Both the position numbers and the translations under genes were made by a program. Shown piece by piece: positions 30,643 through 39,380 of a DNA stretch of 64,000 bases. Each line of letters begins with the position of its first letter. The first letter of the stretch is position 1. Source of the DNA: Acinetobacter sp. WC-141 (GTDB lineage Bacteria; Pseudomonadota; Gammaproteobacteria; Pseudomonadales; Moraxellaceae); contig NZ_AMSS01000086.1 in NCBI RefSeq assembly GCF_000313935.1, positions 124,001-188,000 on the forward strand. Direction: 5' to 3'. The notes beneath the pieces were generated by a model. It had not been told where the DNA came from. It did no database searches and saw nothing but the letters and a program-made list of their open reading frames with translations.

Positions 30643-30673
30643 TAAAAAAGCCACATCATGAAGTGGCTTTTTT
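30643..30673. terminator. Bidirectional terminator between the LprI-like gene and infA
   Basis: The stem GCCAC/GTGGC (30650-30654 and 30663-30667) is extended by TC/GA beyond an A-A mismatch. It is flanked by AAAAAA and TTTTTT and serves both converging genes. Confidence 0.75.
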
Positions 30674-30684
30674 GCATTCACTAA

Positions 30685-30906
30685 TTAGCGAGCACGGTAC
30701 GTAATACGACCTTTAGTGAGGTCATATGGAGTCATTTCGACTTTTACACTGTCGCCAGTAAGAATACGAATATAATGTTTACGCATTTTACCAGAAATGT
30801 GTGCAATAACTTCGTGACCGTTTTCAAGACGTACACGGAACATCGTATTAGGAAGCGTTTCGGTGACAACGCCTTCGAACTCAATGAGTTCCTCTTTATT
30901 GGCCAT
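30685..30906 (-). CDS. infA: Translation initiation factor IF-1
   Basis: The 73-residue OB-fold protein matches IF-1 closely ([53 protein letters not shown]). It binds the ribosomal A site during initiation. It stands as a single gene, and its promoter lies in the T-rich region at 30907-31000. Confidence 0.98.
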   Translation of the reverse strand: MANKEELIEFEGVVTETLPNTMFRVRLENGHEVIAHISGKMRKHYIRILTGDSVKVEMTPYDLTKGRITYRAR

Positions 30907-31097
30907 AGCCTACCTGATGATCAAATTGGAAAGGCGCAAATTATAGTCAATTTTTTTAAAAAAAACAAGATAGACACGCTTCTACTCAAGCATCTGGTTA
31001 AAGTATGACTAATAAAAAAAGATGTAATTTTTTTCACAAAAGAAGAGTAATTCTGTTGTCAGTTTGGTCAATCAACGCTAATCTAAAATCATAGTTA

Positions 31098-31135
31098 TTA
31101 GGGACTGTTAATTGCGTAAAGGTCAACAGCCCTAA
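31098..31135 (+). other. Hairpin in the leader of the AraC-type gene
   Basis: TTAGGG and CTGTT (31098-31109, with one bulged A) pair with AACAG and CCCTAA (31125-31135), giving an 11-bp stem with a 15-nt loop. It ends 19 nt before the AraC-type start codon. No T-run follows, so it is more likely a leader element or operator than a terminator. Confidence 0.45.
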
Positions 31136-31154
31136 ATATCAGTGAAGTATCTAC

Positions 31155-32180
31155 ATGGAAGGGCACTGCGTGGGTCAGCTAACAGATGCATCAGTTGTAT
31201 TACGCTTTGGCTACCAAGCGATTCGTCGTGCGGGTTTGCCAACAGAAGAAATATTAACCAAAGCGGGAGTTGCTTTAAATCAGGTTGATACGAATGCACG
31301 TACACCGTTAAGTGCACAGTACGCCTTTTGGACTGCCGCTCAGGAAGTCAGTAAAGATCCAGATATCGGTCTGCATTTAGGCGAGCATTTGCCTTTGTAC
31401 CGCGGTCAGGTCATCGAACATCTATTTATTAGTAGTGAAACCTTTGGCGAGGGCTTAAAACGGGCCTTGGCATATCAACGACTGATTAGTGATGCATTTG
31501 ATGCAAAACTTGTCATTGAGGAAGGGCGTTGTTATTTAACCAATGGCGAACAGATTGGTGCAGATAATCTTGTTAATCGACATTTTTCGGAATGTGCAAT
31601 TTCGGGCATATTGAGATTTTTTAAGTTCATTACCGAAGGGCAATTTCATCCGATCTTCATCGATTTCAATTTTAGCGAAGGGGCCTCTGAGGATGAATAT
31701 TTCCGCGTATTTGGCTGCCCGGTCAGTTTAGGTCAAAAAGAGACACGTTTATATTTTGATGCAGCTATTTTAGATTTTCAGCTTTGGCAAGCAGAGCCTG
31801 AGTTATTGCAGTTGCATGAGCAGCTTGCAATTGAAAAGTTACAAGAACTGGCTCGTTATGATTTAGTGGGTGAAGTTCGCCGTGCGATTGGTTCAACGCT
31901 GGAAAGTGGAGAAACCACCTTGGAAACGGTTGCGGCTCAGTTGAATATTACCCCGCGTCGCTTACGTACTCAGTTAAGTGAAGCTAATACCAGTTTTCAG
32001 CAAATTTTGTCAGATTATCGCTGCCGTTTGGCTAAAAAACTTTTGGCCAATACCAACGAGAGTGTTGAACGAATTGTGTATTTAACAGGCTTCTCTGAAC
32101 CGAGTACGTTCTATCGTGCATTTAAGCGTTGGACGAATGAGACACCAGTTGAGTACCGTAAGCGTAAACAACATCGATAG
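31155..32180 (+). CDS. AraC family transcriptional regulator (arabinose-binding-domain type)
   Basis: The 341-residue protein has an N-terminal ligand-binding domain of the type in OruR/ArgR-like regulators (LRFGYQAIRRAGLPTEEIL ... DPDIGLHLGEHL). The C-terminal half has two helix-turn-helices (TLETVAAQLNITPRRLRTQL and VERIVYLTGFSEPSTFYRAF), ending WTNETPVEYRKRK. It is a probable activator. The target is unknown, as no catabolic operon lies next to it. Confidence 0.88.
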   Translation: MEGHCVGQLTDASVVLRFGYQAIRRAGLPTEEILTKAGVALNQVDTNARTPLSAQYAFWTAAQEVSKDPDIGLHLGEHLPLYRGQVIEHLFISSETFGEGLKRALAYQRLISDAFDAKLVIEEGRCYLTNGEQIGADNLVNRHFSECAISGILRFFKFITEGQFHPIFIDFNFSEGASEDEYFRVFGCPVSLGQKETRLYFDAAILDFQLWQAEPELLQLHEQLAIEKLQELARYDLVGEVRRAIGSTLESGETTLETVAAQLNITPRRLRTQLSEANTSFQQILSDYRCRLAKKLLANTNESVERIVYLTGFSEPSTFYRAFKRWTNETPVEYRKRKQHR

Positions 32181-32202
32181 AAATATAGAGCGCTGGCTAA
32201 GC

Positions 32203-33000
32203 TTACTCAGGTAAGTTTAGCCAATGTGGCCCAAGCGGGGGCTGTGGTAAATCAAACTGCTCGGGATAATTACACTGAATAAAATAAAGACCGTCGGGTG
32301 GGGCGGTTATTCCTGCGGCCTTACGATCCTGTGCAGCAAACATTGTATCGATATGATCAATTTCATACATACCTTGACCAATTTCGAGTAAACAACCAAC
32401 AATGTTGCGAACCATATGGTGTAGAAAACCATCTGCTTCAATATCTAAAACCAAATAGCGTCCATGTTCAAATAAACGGCAATGTTTTACATGTCGTACA
32501 GGCTGATTTGATTGGCAAGCTGCTGCGCGGAAGCTTTCAAAGTTATGAGTGCCTTCAAATTTACTTGCCGCTTCGATCATCTTTTTCACATCTAACTTTT
32601 GGTAAACGTGAGTAACTTGTTTATGCAAGAGTGCAGGGCGATGAGGCGTGTTATATATAACATAGCGGTAACGTCGAGCAGTCGCTTTAAAGCGGGCATG
32701 AAAACTTTCATCCATCAGCTTAATCCACTGAATGGAAATGTCTTTAGGTAGCTGGCTATTTGCCCCTCTTAACCATCCTGTTTCTGGACGAATGGCGTGC
32801 GTGTCGAAGTGTGCCACCATATTGGTTGCATGTACTCCTGCATCGGTACGACCAGCACCATGAAGTGCTATGGGTTCATTTGCGACTTTGCTAAGCACAC
32901 GTTCAATAGTTTCTTGTACGCTGGCAACGCCTGGCTGTTGTGTTTGCCAACCTCGATATTGAACTCCGCTAAATTCAATACCGACTGCATAACGTTGCAT
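32203..33000 (-). CDS. truA: tRNA pseudouridine(38-40) synthase TruA
   Basis: The 265-residue enzyme starts MQRYAVGIEFSGVQYRGWQ. The ATG at 33000 has AGAGG about 8 nt upstream and avoids overlapping the asparaginase gene, so it is preferred over one 48 nt earlier. The catalytic Asp is D53 in GAGRTDAGVHA. It modifies U38-40 in the tRNA anticodon arm. It follows the asparaginase gene by 14 bp and is the last gene of the asd-fimV-truA block. Confidence 0.96.
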   Translation of the reverse strand: MQRYAVGIEFSGVQYRGWQTQQPGVASVQETIERVLSKVANEPIALHGAGRTDAGVHATNMVAHFDTHAIRPETGWLRGANSQLPKDISIQWIKLMDESFHARFKATARRYRYVIYNTPHRPALLHKQVTHVYQKLDVKKMIEAASKFEGTHNFESFRAAACQSNQPVRHVKHCRLFEHGRYLVLDIEADGFLHHMVRNIVGCLLEIGQGMYEIDHIDTMFAAQDRKAAGITAPPDGLYFIQCNYPEQFDLPQPPLGPHWLNLPE

Positions 33001-33014
33001 GGTTTTACCTCTAT

Positions 33015-34001
33015 TTAATGCAAATTTTCGTTCCAATGGCTGAGCCACTGTTCTGGGGTTGAGTATTTTAAATAGATTTGAAGCGCTTTTGCATAGAGAT
33101 CTGCATGACTATGTGCATCACTAATGACAATTTTTGCAGTTTTGGCCCATGCACTAATTGCATAGCGCTGATCAATACCACCAAATGTCACCTGAGTTGT
33201 TAGAATCGGAACGCAGCCATGTGCATAGAGCTCATCTAATGTGGCAAGTAGTTCTTGGTTTACTGCAATATTACCTGTACCAAAACCTTGTAATACTAAG
33301 AATTGAGGTGGGGCTGGTAGCAAGTTTCGTAATTGTTGAACCATTTGAGCGGTTGCAATAGGTTGCATCATCCAATTCAAAATTTGAAAAGATGCTGCAC
33401 GCTCGATTTGCGTATCTTGCACAATCAATTCATTTTGCTGAGGTGTAAATTCAGACTCAGCTTTAAGACCAGAAAAAGCATCAAGTTCAGTCGTATGAGT
33501 TTTTAATGCAGTTTGTGCATGGAATACTTGATGATGGAATGCGAGATAAGCGCCTACAGGTAGGGCAATCACTTGTTCTAATGCAAGATATAAGTTCTCA
33601 ATCGCATCAGTAAATTCACGGGTATTATCACCTTGAATATTAAGTAATGGATATTGGCTACCAGTAATCACAATATGACAGCTTTGACCCAAAAAGCGGG
33701 CTAAGGTTGCAGCCGCATAACTGAGCGTGTCTGTACCATGAATAACAACGAAATGCTGATAACCTTCAAGTTGTAGTTGTTGTATACGTTGAATCAGGCG
33801 TAACCAGTCAGGCGCCGTACATGCACTGCTATCAACAATATTGGGCGCAGCAAAGCAGTCAACTGTTAAGTGGGGGGGAATCACTTTTTCAAGTTGAGGT
33901 AAGAATTGGTCATAAGGCATAGGAGCTAAAGGTTCACCGATGCAACCAAAAGTACCACCCATATAAAATAAGGCTATTTTTTTCATATTTTTTGCAGGCA
34001 T
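33015..34001 (-). CDS. Asparaginase, type I (AnsA-like, cytoplasmic)
   Basis: The 328-residue protein has the two catalytic Thr motifs of asparaginases, YMGGTFG near the N-terminus and VIHGTDTLSYAA, and no signal peptide. It hydrolyses L-asparagine to aspartate and ammonia. Starts at 34001 and 33986 (MKKIALFYMGG) are both possible. The second looks more like the family, and the first abuts the U-tract of an intrinsic terminator, so 33986 may be the true start. It is placed between the FimV genes and truA. Confidence 0.88.
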   Translation of the reverse strand: MPAKNMKKIALFYMGGTFGCIGEPLAPMPYDQFLPQLEKVIPPHLTVDCFAAPNIVDSSACTAPDWLRLIQRIQQLQLEGYQHFVVIHGTDTLSYAAATLARFLGQSCHIVITGSQYPLLNIQGDNTREFTDAIENLYLALEQVIALPVGAYLAFHHQVFHAQTALKTHTTELDAFSGLKAESEFTPQQNELIVQDTQIERAASFQILNWMMQPIATAQMVQQLRNLLPAPPQFLVLQGFGTGNIAVNQELLATLDELYAHGCVPILTTQVTFGGIDQRYAISAWAKTAKIVISDAHSHADLYAKALQIYLKYSTPEQWLSHWNENLH

Positions 34002-34026
34002 AAAAAAGCAGTCATCACTGACTGCT
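34002..34026 (-). terminator. Intrinsic terminator abutting the asparaginase start
   Basis: Read on the minus strand, the perfect 8-bp stem AGCAGTCA/TGACTGCT (34019-34026 and 34007-34014) has a 4-nt loop. Six T residues run directly into the ATG at 34001. It closes the FimV transcript and leaves no space for a separate promoter before the asparaginase gene. Confidence 0.8.
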
Positions 34027-34045
34027 TATGGTAAATCGAACAGTT

Positions 34046-35311
34046 CTAAGAAGCTATGTGATTAAGTAGGTTTTTCGCACGTTGTTGTTGTTCTGTGTTG
34101 AATTTTTGCTCATTACTTGCCAATAAGGCGTGAGCTGCTGGGTAAGCACCTAACTTGATGTATTGCTCAGCTAGTTTTAGATCAAGTTCATTTTCATCTA
34201 ACTGTTTTAATTCTGGAAAAGCTTCTAGAAGGGGATCTTTAGTTTGATCTGGGGTAGTTACTTCGCCTACTAAATCTACATGGTTTTGAGTTTCAATCTC
34301 TGGTGCTGTAACTAACGCAGGCTCATCTAACGAAAATTCAATAGAGGTGATTGAATTCGACTCTAATGGAGCTTGTTCTACCAATTTAAGTTCATCTAAT
34401 GATGAGATCTGTTCATTAGATTTTACTTCTGGATTTTCATGGGTTAATTCAAGATTAAAATCCAAAGCATTGGTGTTGTTCTCTTGATCTGCTGGTATTG
34501 CAGCTGTCTGATATTTTTCCTCAGATTCATCCAAAGGCGCCAAGTCAAAAGAAAACTCTAAGTCAGCCAAATCATTTTTTTCTTGAGATGGTGCTAACTC
34601 TGATTTCTGTGTGGGTTGGTTGGTACTTTCTGTAGTCTTGGTTTGCTCAAATGAAAAGTTAAACTCTAAAGGTTCAACTTCAACAGCAGTTTCTTGTTTT
34701 ACAGGTGTATAGCCTTGTTGCAAGTCATCAAAAGATGCGTCAGAAGAATTTGTTGTTAACTGGTCAAACTGAGCTGTTGTGTCAGGTGAGTCTTTTGGTT
34801 CTTCGTATGTTTGAACTTGAGGAAAATCGATAGCATCTGGTTGTCTTGACGACTCATATTCTTTTTGTCTGGCTTCCGCCTGATTCACTATTTCATTGAG
34901 TGCTAGACTTCGAATATGACTAATCAGTTGGGTTATAGCAAATTCATCTTTTTGTGCAATATGAACTTCAAGCAATAATAAATAAAGCTCATGTTGTGTA
35001 TTATCTTTTTTTAACGCCTGATTCACTTGAGCTTCAGCAGCTGAATATTGTTTTTCTTGAATGAGCTGTTGGATTTTTTGACGTACAGCTTCTGGAACAG
35101 GGTTGCTTTGTGGAATCGATGGAAGTGTTTCTTCTACCACATTTATTTTACTTTTTTCTCGAGAGTTTTTACTCGATTTAGAGTTCGTTTTTTTATTGTT
35201 TTTTCTATTTACCGTTTTCGGGGAAGTGGCCTCTTGTTTCTGGCTATTCTCACGTTTTTTTAAAATGACAGCGACCACGAGTAATATGATGAACGGAATC
35301 ACATATAACAT
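34046..35311 (-). CDS. fimV: FimV-like C-terminal half: membrane anchor plus cytoplasmic acidic linker and FimV C domain
   Basis: The 421-residue protein begins with one membrane helix (MLYVIPFIILLVVAVILKK), then a basic stretch, a TPR-like helical part (about 70-140), a long acidic low-complexity linker, and a C-terminal DENELDLKLAEQYIKLGAY motif that matches the FimV C-terminal domain. In Pseudomonas one FimV protein holds all of these, and that domain is needed for twitching and polar localisation. The start at 35311 has AAGGGGAAAG upstream. The N-terminal half is encoded by the preceding gene, 60 bp upstream. Confidence 0.82.
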   Translation of the reverse strand: MLYVIPFIILLVVAVILKKRENSQKQEATSPKTVNRKNNKKTNSKSSKNSREKSKINVVEETLPSIPQSNPVPEAVRQKIQQLIQEKQYSAAEAQVNQALKKDNTQHELYLLLLEVHIAQKDEFAITQLISHIRSLALNEIVNQAEARQKEYESSRQPDAIDFPQVQTYEEPKDSPDTTAQFDQLTTNSSDASFDDLQQGYTPVKQETAVEVEPLEFNFSFEQTKTTESTNQPTQKSELAPSQEKNDLADLEFSFDLAPLDESEEKYQTAAIPADQENNTNALDFNLELTHENPEVKSNEQISSLDELKLVEQAPLESNSITSIEFSLDEPALVTAPEIETQNHVDLVGEVTTPDQTKDPLLEAFPELKQLDENELDLKLAEQYIKLGAYPAAHALLASNEQKFNTEQQQRAKNLLNHIAS

Positions 35312-35371
35312 TACTTTCCCCTTAAAAAAATAAATATTTGCAATATAAAGCGTGCTCACTCTGGTTTTAAC

Positions 35372-36724
35372 TTAATGTTTTTGCTTGTGAGTGTGTTGCT
35401 GTGCTTGTAACTGCTGTTGTAACTCTGCCAAACGTGCATTCAAAAGTTGAATACGTTGGTCTTTTAAACGTAAAGTTTGATTTAGTTTGGTTACATTCCT
35501 TTGTAATGTAACGGTTTTTTCTCTTTTTGTCATAACTTTTACTGCTAACTCAGTATTGTTTTGACTTTGTTGTGTGTTCTTTTTAGCACTTCCATGCGTA
35601 GAATTTTGGCTGTTTTCAGCCACGATGCTCATTTCTGCTTGTTGCAAGCGGTATTTAGCTTGGCCAGAAGGTGATTTTGCAGCATGCGTTATTTCTGTTT
35701 TTGATTTATTTTGCTGAGTTTTCGCGACAGGAGTATGGGTAAGTTTTAGAGAGATTCCCTGACGTAAACGGTTTACATCACCTTGAATAAAAGCATGCTG
35801 GTTTTGTTGTTGGATATCATGCATGACTTTGGCAACTGGCTGTTTGGTTTTCGCTGCAATACGATTAGCGATGCTCCATAAAGACTCATTGTGTTGTACT
35901 ACATATTTACCTGAAGTTACTGGTCCCTTAGGCGGGCTCAGGGTTTGTTTCTTTGCAGCAGTTTGACTGAGCTTTTTGGATGGAACAGGTTTCTTTTGTA
36001 CTGCTAAATTTTTAACCGCCGTTTTTGGCGGATTATTTGCATCTGACTTGTTGATAGCAGGTTTAATTTGTGTCTGATCAGGAGTAGTAGTGCTTGTTGC
36101 AATTTGTTGAGTTGCTTGAACCGAAGAGTTTTCATTAACTGAGGTAGATGAATTTGGATTTATTACTGGGGCAGTCCCAGAGCTAATATTAAGGCTGTGT
36201 TCACTATTCGAGTTTGTTATCGTTGTAGCTGAAGTTGATGAAGTATATTGGGTACTTTCTGGTAGATTTAAAGCAATATCCTTTTCATTGACAATAAACT
36301 GAGGGGATAAAGTACTTTCGTTATTTTCGGTCTTTTTTATAGAAGAAGGCTTAAGTACAGTTTTGATATGCTGCAAACGCGTTGCAGAACCTTCACTGAT
36401 TTTTACAACAATATTGAGTTCAGGATCAATAACAGGGCGAGACGAGGTAATCACAATAACCCCAGAACCTTGACCATTTTGGCGTGTGTAAAAATTAAGA
36501 TTTCCCGGTGGCTGATGAGTTACACCCAAAGCACTTAAATCTTCAGGAGTCGCTAAACTGACTTGTAAAGTGGCATTAGGGTCAGCTTGTTGGAAATTCA
36601 TTTCTGCATATAACAAATCTCCGGGAGCGGACTGAATTTGTATAGGGTCTAATGTAATCGCATAAATAGAAGGCGAAGACATAATGGTGAAAATGGCAAT
36701 TTTTAATTTGTTATAAACAGTCAT
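35372..36724 (-). CDS. fimV: FimV-like N-terminal half: secreted LysM peptidoglycan-binding part with coiled coil
   Basis: The 450-residue protein has a signal peptide (IFTIMSSPSIYA), then the FimV N-terminal domain (LDPIQIQSAPGDLLYAEMNF), a Ser/Thr/Asn-rich linker, and a LysM-like module near residues 270-325 (VVQHNESLWSIANRIAAKT). It ends in a C-terminal coiled coil (LRLKDQRIQLLNARLAELQQ) with no membrane helix. In Pseudomonas the coiled coil is followed by a membrane span and the cytoplasmic half, which is a separate gene here. It binds the wall and is expected to help assemble type IV pilus secretin. Confidence 0.85.
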   Translation of the reverse strand: MTVYNKLKIAIFTIMSSPSIYAITLDPIQIQSAPGDLLYAEMNFQQADPNATLQVSLATPEDLSALGVTHQPPGNLNFYTRQNGQGSGVIVITSSRPVIDPELNIVVKISEGSATRLQHIKTVLKPSSIKKTENNESTLSPQFIVNEKDIALNLPESTQYTSSTSATTITNSNSEHSLNISSGTAPVINPNSSTSVNENSSVQATQQIATSTTTPDQTQIKPAINKSDANNPPKTAVKNLAVQKKPVPSKKLSQTAAKKQTLSPPKGPVTSGKYVVQHNESLWSIANRIAAKTKQPVAKVMHDIQQQNQHAFIQGDVNRLRQGISLKLTHTPVAKTQQNKSKTEITHAAKSPSGQAKYRLQQAEMSIVAENSQNSTHGSAKKNTQQSQNNTELAVKVMTKREKTVTLQRNVTKLNQTLRLKDQRIQLLNARLAELQQQLQAQQHTHKQKH

Positions 36725-36814
36725 CTCAATCCATGACCTAATAAGTCGTAAAGTCGTTCAAAATTATACAATAATGAAATGTAAATAAATTGTAGAATTT
36801 TCACAAACCAGTTA

Positions 36815-36847
36815 CGAAAAAGCCGATCTAGTGTGATCGGCTTTTTA
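36815..36847 (-). terminator. Terminator after asd
   Basis: The stem AGCCGATC/GATCGGCT (36821-36828 and 36835-36842) has a 6-nt loop, with A- and T-runs on both sides. It separates asd from the FimV genes. Confidence 0.8.
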
Positions 36848-36872
36848 TTTTGACTGAATAATTCAGATCAAA

Positions 36873-37991
36873 TTATGAGTTTTTGTATTCTACTAAGATG
36901 CGTAACATACGGCGTAAAGGTTCAGCAGCACCCCAAAGTAACTGATCACCTACTGTGAATGCGCCTAAATATTCTTTACCCATGTTAAGTTTACGCAAAC
37001 GGCCAACAGGTACAGTTAATGTCCCAGTTACAGCAACAGGTGTAAGGTCAGTCATAGACGCTTCACGAGTGTTTGGTACAACTTTCGCCCATTGGTTTGA
37101 AGTACGAATCATATCTTCGATTTCATCAAGTGGCACATCTTTTTTCAACTTGATCGTCAAAGCTTGAGAGTGACAACGCATTGCACCAATACGGACACAG
37201 TGGCCATCGATAGGAACAATTTGTGAGTTACCCAAGATCTTGTTGGTTTCAACCTGACCTTTCCATTCTTCTTTTGACTGACCGTTTTCAAGTTGCTTAT
37301 CAATGTACGGAATCAACGATCCAGCTAATGGCACGCCAAAGTTAGCAGATGGGAAACCTTCTCCACGTTGTAGCTCGGCAACTTGACGGTCAATATCCAA
37401 AATTGCAGATTTAGGATCATCTAACAATGTTTTGGTATTGTTATATAAGTAGCCCATACCAGTAATTAGCTCACGCATGTTTTGTGCGCCAGCGCCTGAT
37501 GCTGCTTGATAAGTCATAGCAGTCATCCACTCCACCAAATTGTTTTGGAAAAGTGAACCTACACCCATCAACATAAGCGATACAGTACAGTTGCCGCCTA
37601 CGAAAGTTTTGGTGCCGTTCACCAAACCGTCTTTGATGACGTTAAGGTTTACTGGGTCAAGAACGATGATTGCATCATCTGACATACGTAAAGTAGAGGC
37701 TGCATCAATCCAGTAGCCATTCCAACCAGTTGCTTTTAACTGTGGGAAAACTTCAGACGTATAGTCACCACCTTGACAGGTAATAATGACATCCATTTGC
37801 TTCAGACTATTAATGTCTGTAGCTTCCATAAGTGCTGGGGCAGTCTTACCACCAAATGAAGGAGCTTCACCACCTGCATTACTGGTAGAGAAATAAAATG
37901 GCTCAATATGAGCAAAATCATTCTCTTCAACCATACGTTGCATAAGGACGGAACCGACCATCCCGCGCCAACCGACCAGACCTACTTTCAT
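36873..37991 (-). CDS. asd: Aspartate-semialdehyde dehydrogenase
   Basis: The 372-residue enzyme starts [20 protein letters not shown]. The ATG at 37991 has GAGG about 9 nt upstream and is preferred over one 69 nt earlier. The catalytic Cys is C135 in [10 protein letters not shown], equal to E. coli numbering. It reduces aspartyl phosphate to aspartate semialdehyde for lysine, diaminopimelate, threonine and methionine. Its place before fimV and truA is the same as in Pseudomonas. Confidence 0.97.
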   Translation of the reverse strand: MKVGLVGWRGMVGSVLMQRMVEENDFAHIEPFYFSTSNAGGEAPSFGGKTAPALMEATDINSLKQMDVIITCQGGDYTSEVFPQLKATGWNGYWIDAASTLRMSDDAIIVLDPVNLNVIKDGLVNGTKTFVGGNCTVSLMLMGVGSLFQNNLVEWMTAMTYQAASGAGAQNMRELITGMGYLYNNTKTLLDDPKSAILDIDRQVAELQRGEGFPSANFGVPLAGSLIPYIDKQLENGQSKEEWKGQVETNKILGNSQIVPIDGHCVRIGAMRCHSQALTIKLKKDVPLDEIEDMIRTSNQWAKVVPNTREASMTDLTPVAVTGTLTVPVGRLRKLNMGKEYLGAFTVGDQLLWGAAEPLRRMLRILVEYKNS

Positions 37992-38178
37992 GTCATTTTG
38001 CCTCGGTGCGTTAAAATTATTAGGGGGAGTTGAGTGTATCAAAAGTGTCCACAACTGCAAGCGTTACAGAAACAAAACACCATGTTTATTGAGTAGAATA
38101 TCTTGTTTATGTTACATACAAAATTGATAAAGATGACAAAAACTTTAAAAATCAAATCATCTTAAAAGAGAAAATTCA

Positions 38179-39288
38179 ATGATTTATATCGAAGTTTTAG
38201 CTGGTCTGGTGATTTGGTTAAGTTTCTGGTCACTTATTCCTCGTGATGAGTGGTGGTTTCGCGGTGCCGACTTCCCACGTTTACAGATTCTATTTATTGG
38301 TTTATTAGCCTTTATTGGTATGTTGTTTTGGCCCAGTGAATGGAATGCATGGCGTGAAATATTGCTTGCTGTGCTTATTGCTGCCATCGCCTATCAGCTT
38401 AAAATGGTTTTGCCTTATACCTTGTTCTGGAAAAAACAGGTTAAGCAGGTAAAATCATCTCAATTAGATCCACAAAAGCAAATTTCATTAATTGTATCGA
38501 ATGTTCTAACTCCTAATGATAAATATCATTTACTTCTTGAGCAGATCAGGACATTAAAACCGGATTTATTGCTCACACTGGAAAGTGATAAGACGTGGGA
38601 AAACGCTTTAAAAGAAATTGAACAGGATTATCCTTATCGCGTTCCAGTGCCTTTAGATAATTTATACGGCATGCATTTATATAGCCGCTTACCTTTATCG
38701 GACACTGAAGTTAAATTTATTTTAAGTGACGAAATTCCCTCTATTCATACCACTGTGACTTTACGATCTGGTATGCCAGTTCAACTCTATTGTTTGCATC
38801 CTAAGCCACCGAGCCCAACTGAGGCGAAAGATTCGACTTTACGGGATGCAGAACTTTTAATTGTGGGTGATCAAATTAAAGATCTAGATGAAAGCTGTAT
38901 TGTGATGGGGGATTTAAACGATGTAGCATGGTCACGTACTACGCGTTTATTTCAAAGGATTAGCGGGTTACTTGATCCACGGGTTGGTCGACACTTTATT
39001 AATACTTTTCATGCAGATTATCCATTGCTGCGTTGGTCTTTAGACCACATTTTTCATAGTACCGATTTTGGTTTGGTTAAAATGAAACGGTTGCCACATA
39101 TTGGATCTGATCATTTTCCAGTATATGTTGTTTTGCAGTCTGGACGTATATTTGAACATCTTCAAGAAGAATTGGAACAAACCCAAAGCGATGAAGAAGA
39201 GGCTCAAAGCGCCATACAAGAAGGAATTGCGAAAGCTGAAAAAGAAGAAAAAATTGTGACTGATAAAATTGCGCAGCCTTATAAATAA
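38179..39288 (+). CDS. Membrane-anchored endonuclease/exonuclease/phosphatase family protein (YafD-like)
   Basis: The 369-residue protein has two to three N-terminal membrane helices (about 1-95), followed by an EEP-fold domain with LIVSNVLTPNDKY, LTLESDKTW, the metal-binding GDLNDVAWS, and the final SDHFPV motif. A charged Glu/Lys-rich tail closes it. The catalytic residues of the DNase I/sphingomyelinase fold are intact. Substrates could be phospholipid head groups, nucleic acid or inositol phosphates. The nuclease domain's side of the membrane is uncertain. Confidence 0.83.
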   Translation: MIYIEVLAGLVIWLSFWSLIPRDEWWFRGADFPRLQILFIGLLAFIGMLFWPSEWNAWREILLAVLIAAIAYQLKMVLPYTLFWKKQVKQVKSSQLDPQKQISLIVSNVLTPNDKYHLLLEQIRTLKPDLLLTLESDKTWENALKEIEQDYPYRVPVPLDNLYGMHLYSRLPLSDTEVKFILSDEIPSIHTTVTLRSGMPVQLYCLHPKPPSPTEAKDSTLRDAELLIVGDQIKDLDESCIVMGDLNDVAWSRTTRLFQRISGLLDPRVGRHFINTFHADYPLLRWSLDHIFHSTDFGLVKMKRLPHIGSDHFPVYVVLQSGRIFEHLQEELEQTQSDEEEAQSAIQEGIAKAEKEEKIVTDKIAQPYK

Positions 39289-39306
39289 AAAAAATATAAA
39301 AATTGA

Positions 39307-39324
39307 TGTAAGCAATATCGTACA
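39307..39324 (+). promoter_or_regulatory. GacA-type upstream activating sequence
   Basis: TGTAAG, six bases, then CGTACA matches the GacA box TGTAAG-N6-CTTACA at 11 of 12 defined positions. It is centred about 65 bp before the proposed start of the GGA-rich RNA, the spacing seen for Rsm RNA genes in pseudomonads. A -10-like TATTCT lies at 39369-39374 and no good -35 is seen, as expected for an activator-dependent promoter. Confidence 0.6.
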
Positions 39325-39380
39325 AAGATTTGAGTCTAGGGCGAATAGGCAGAGGGTGATAAAAACCTTATTCTACATTC

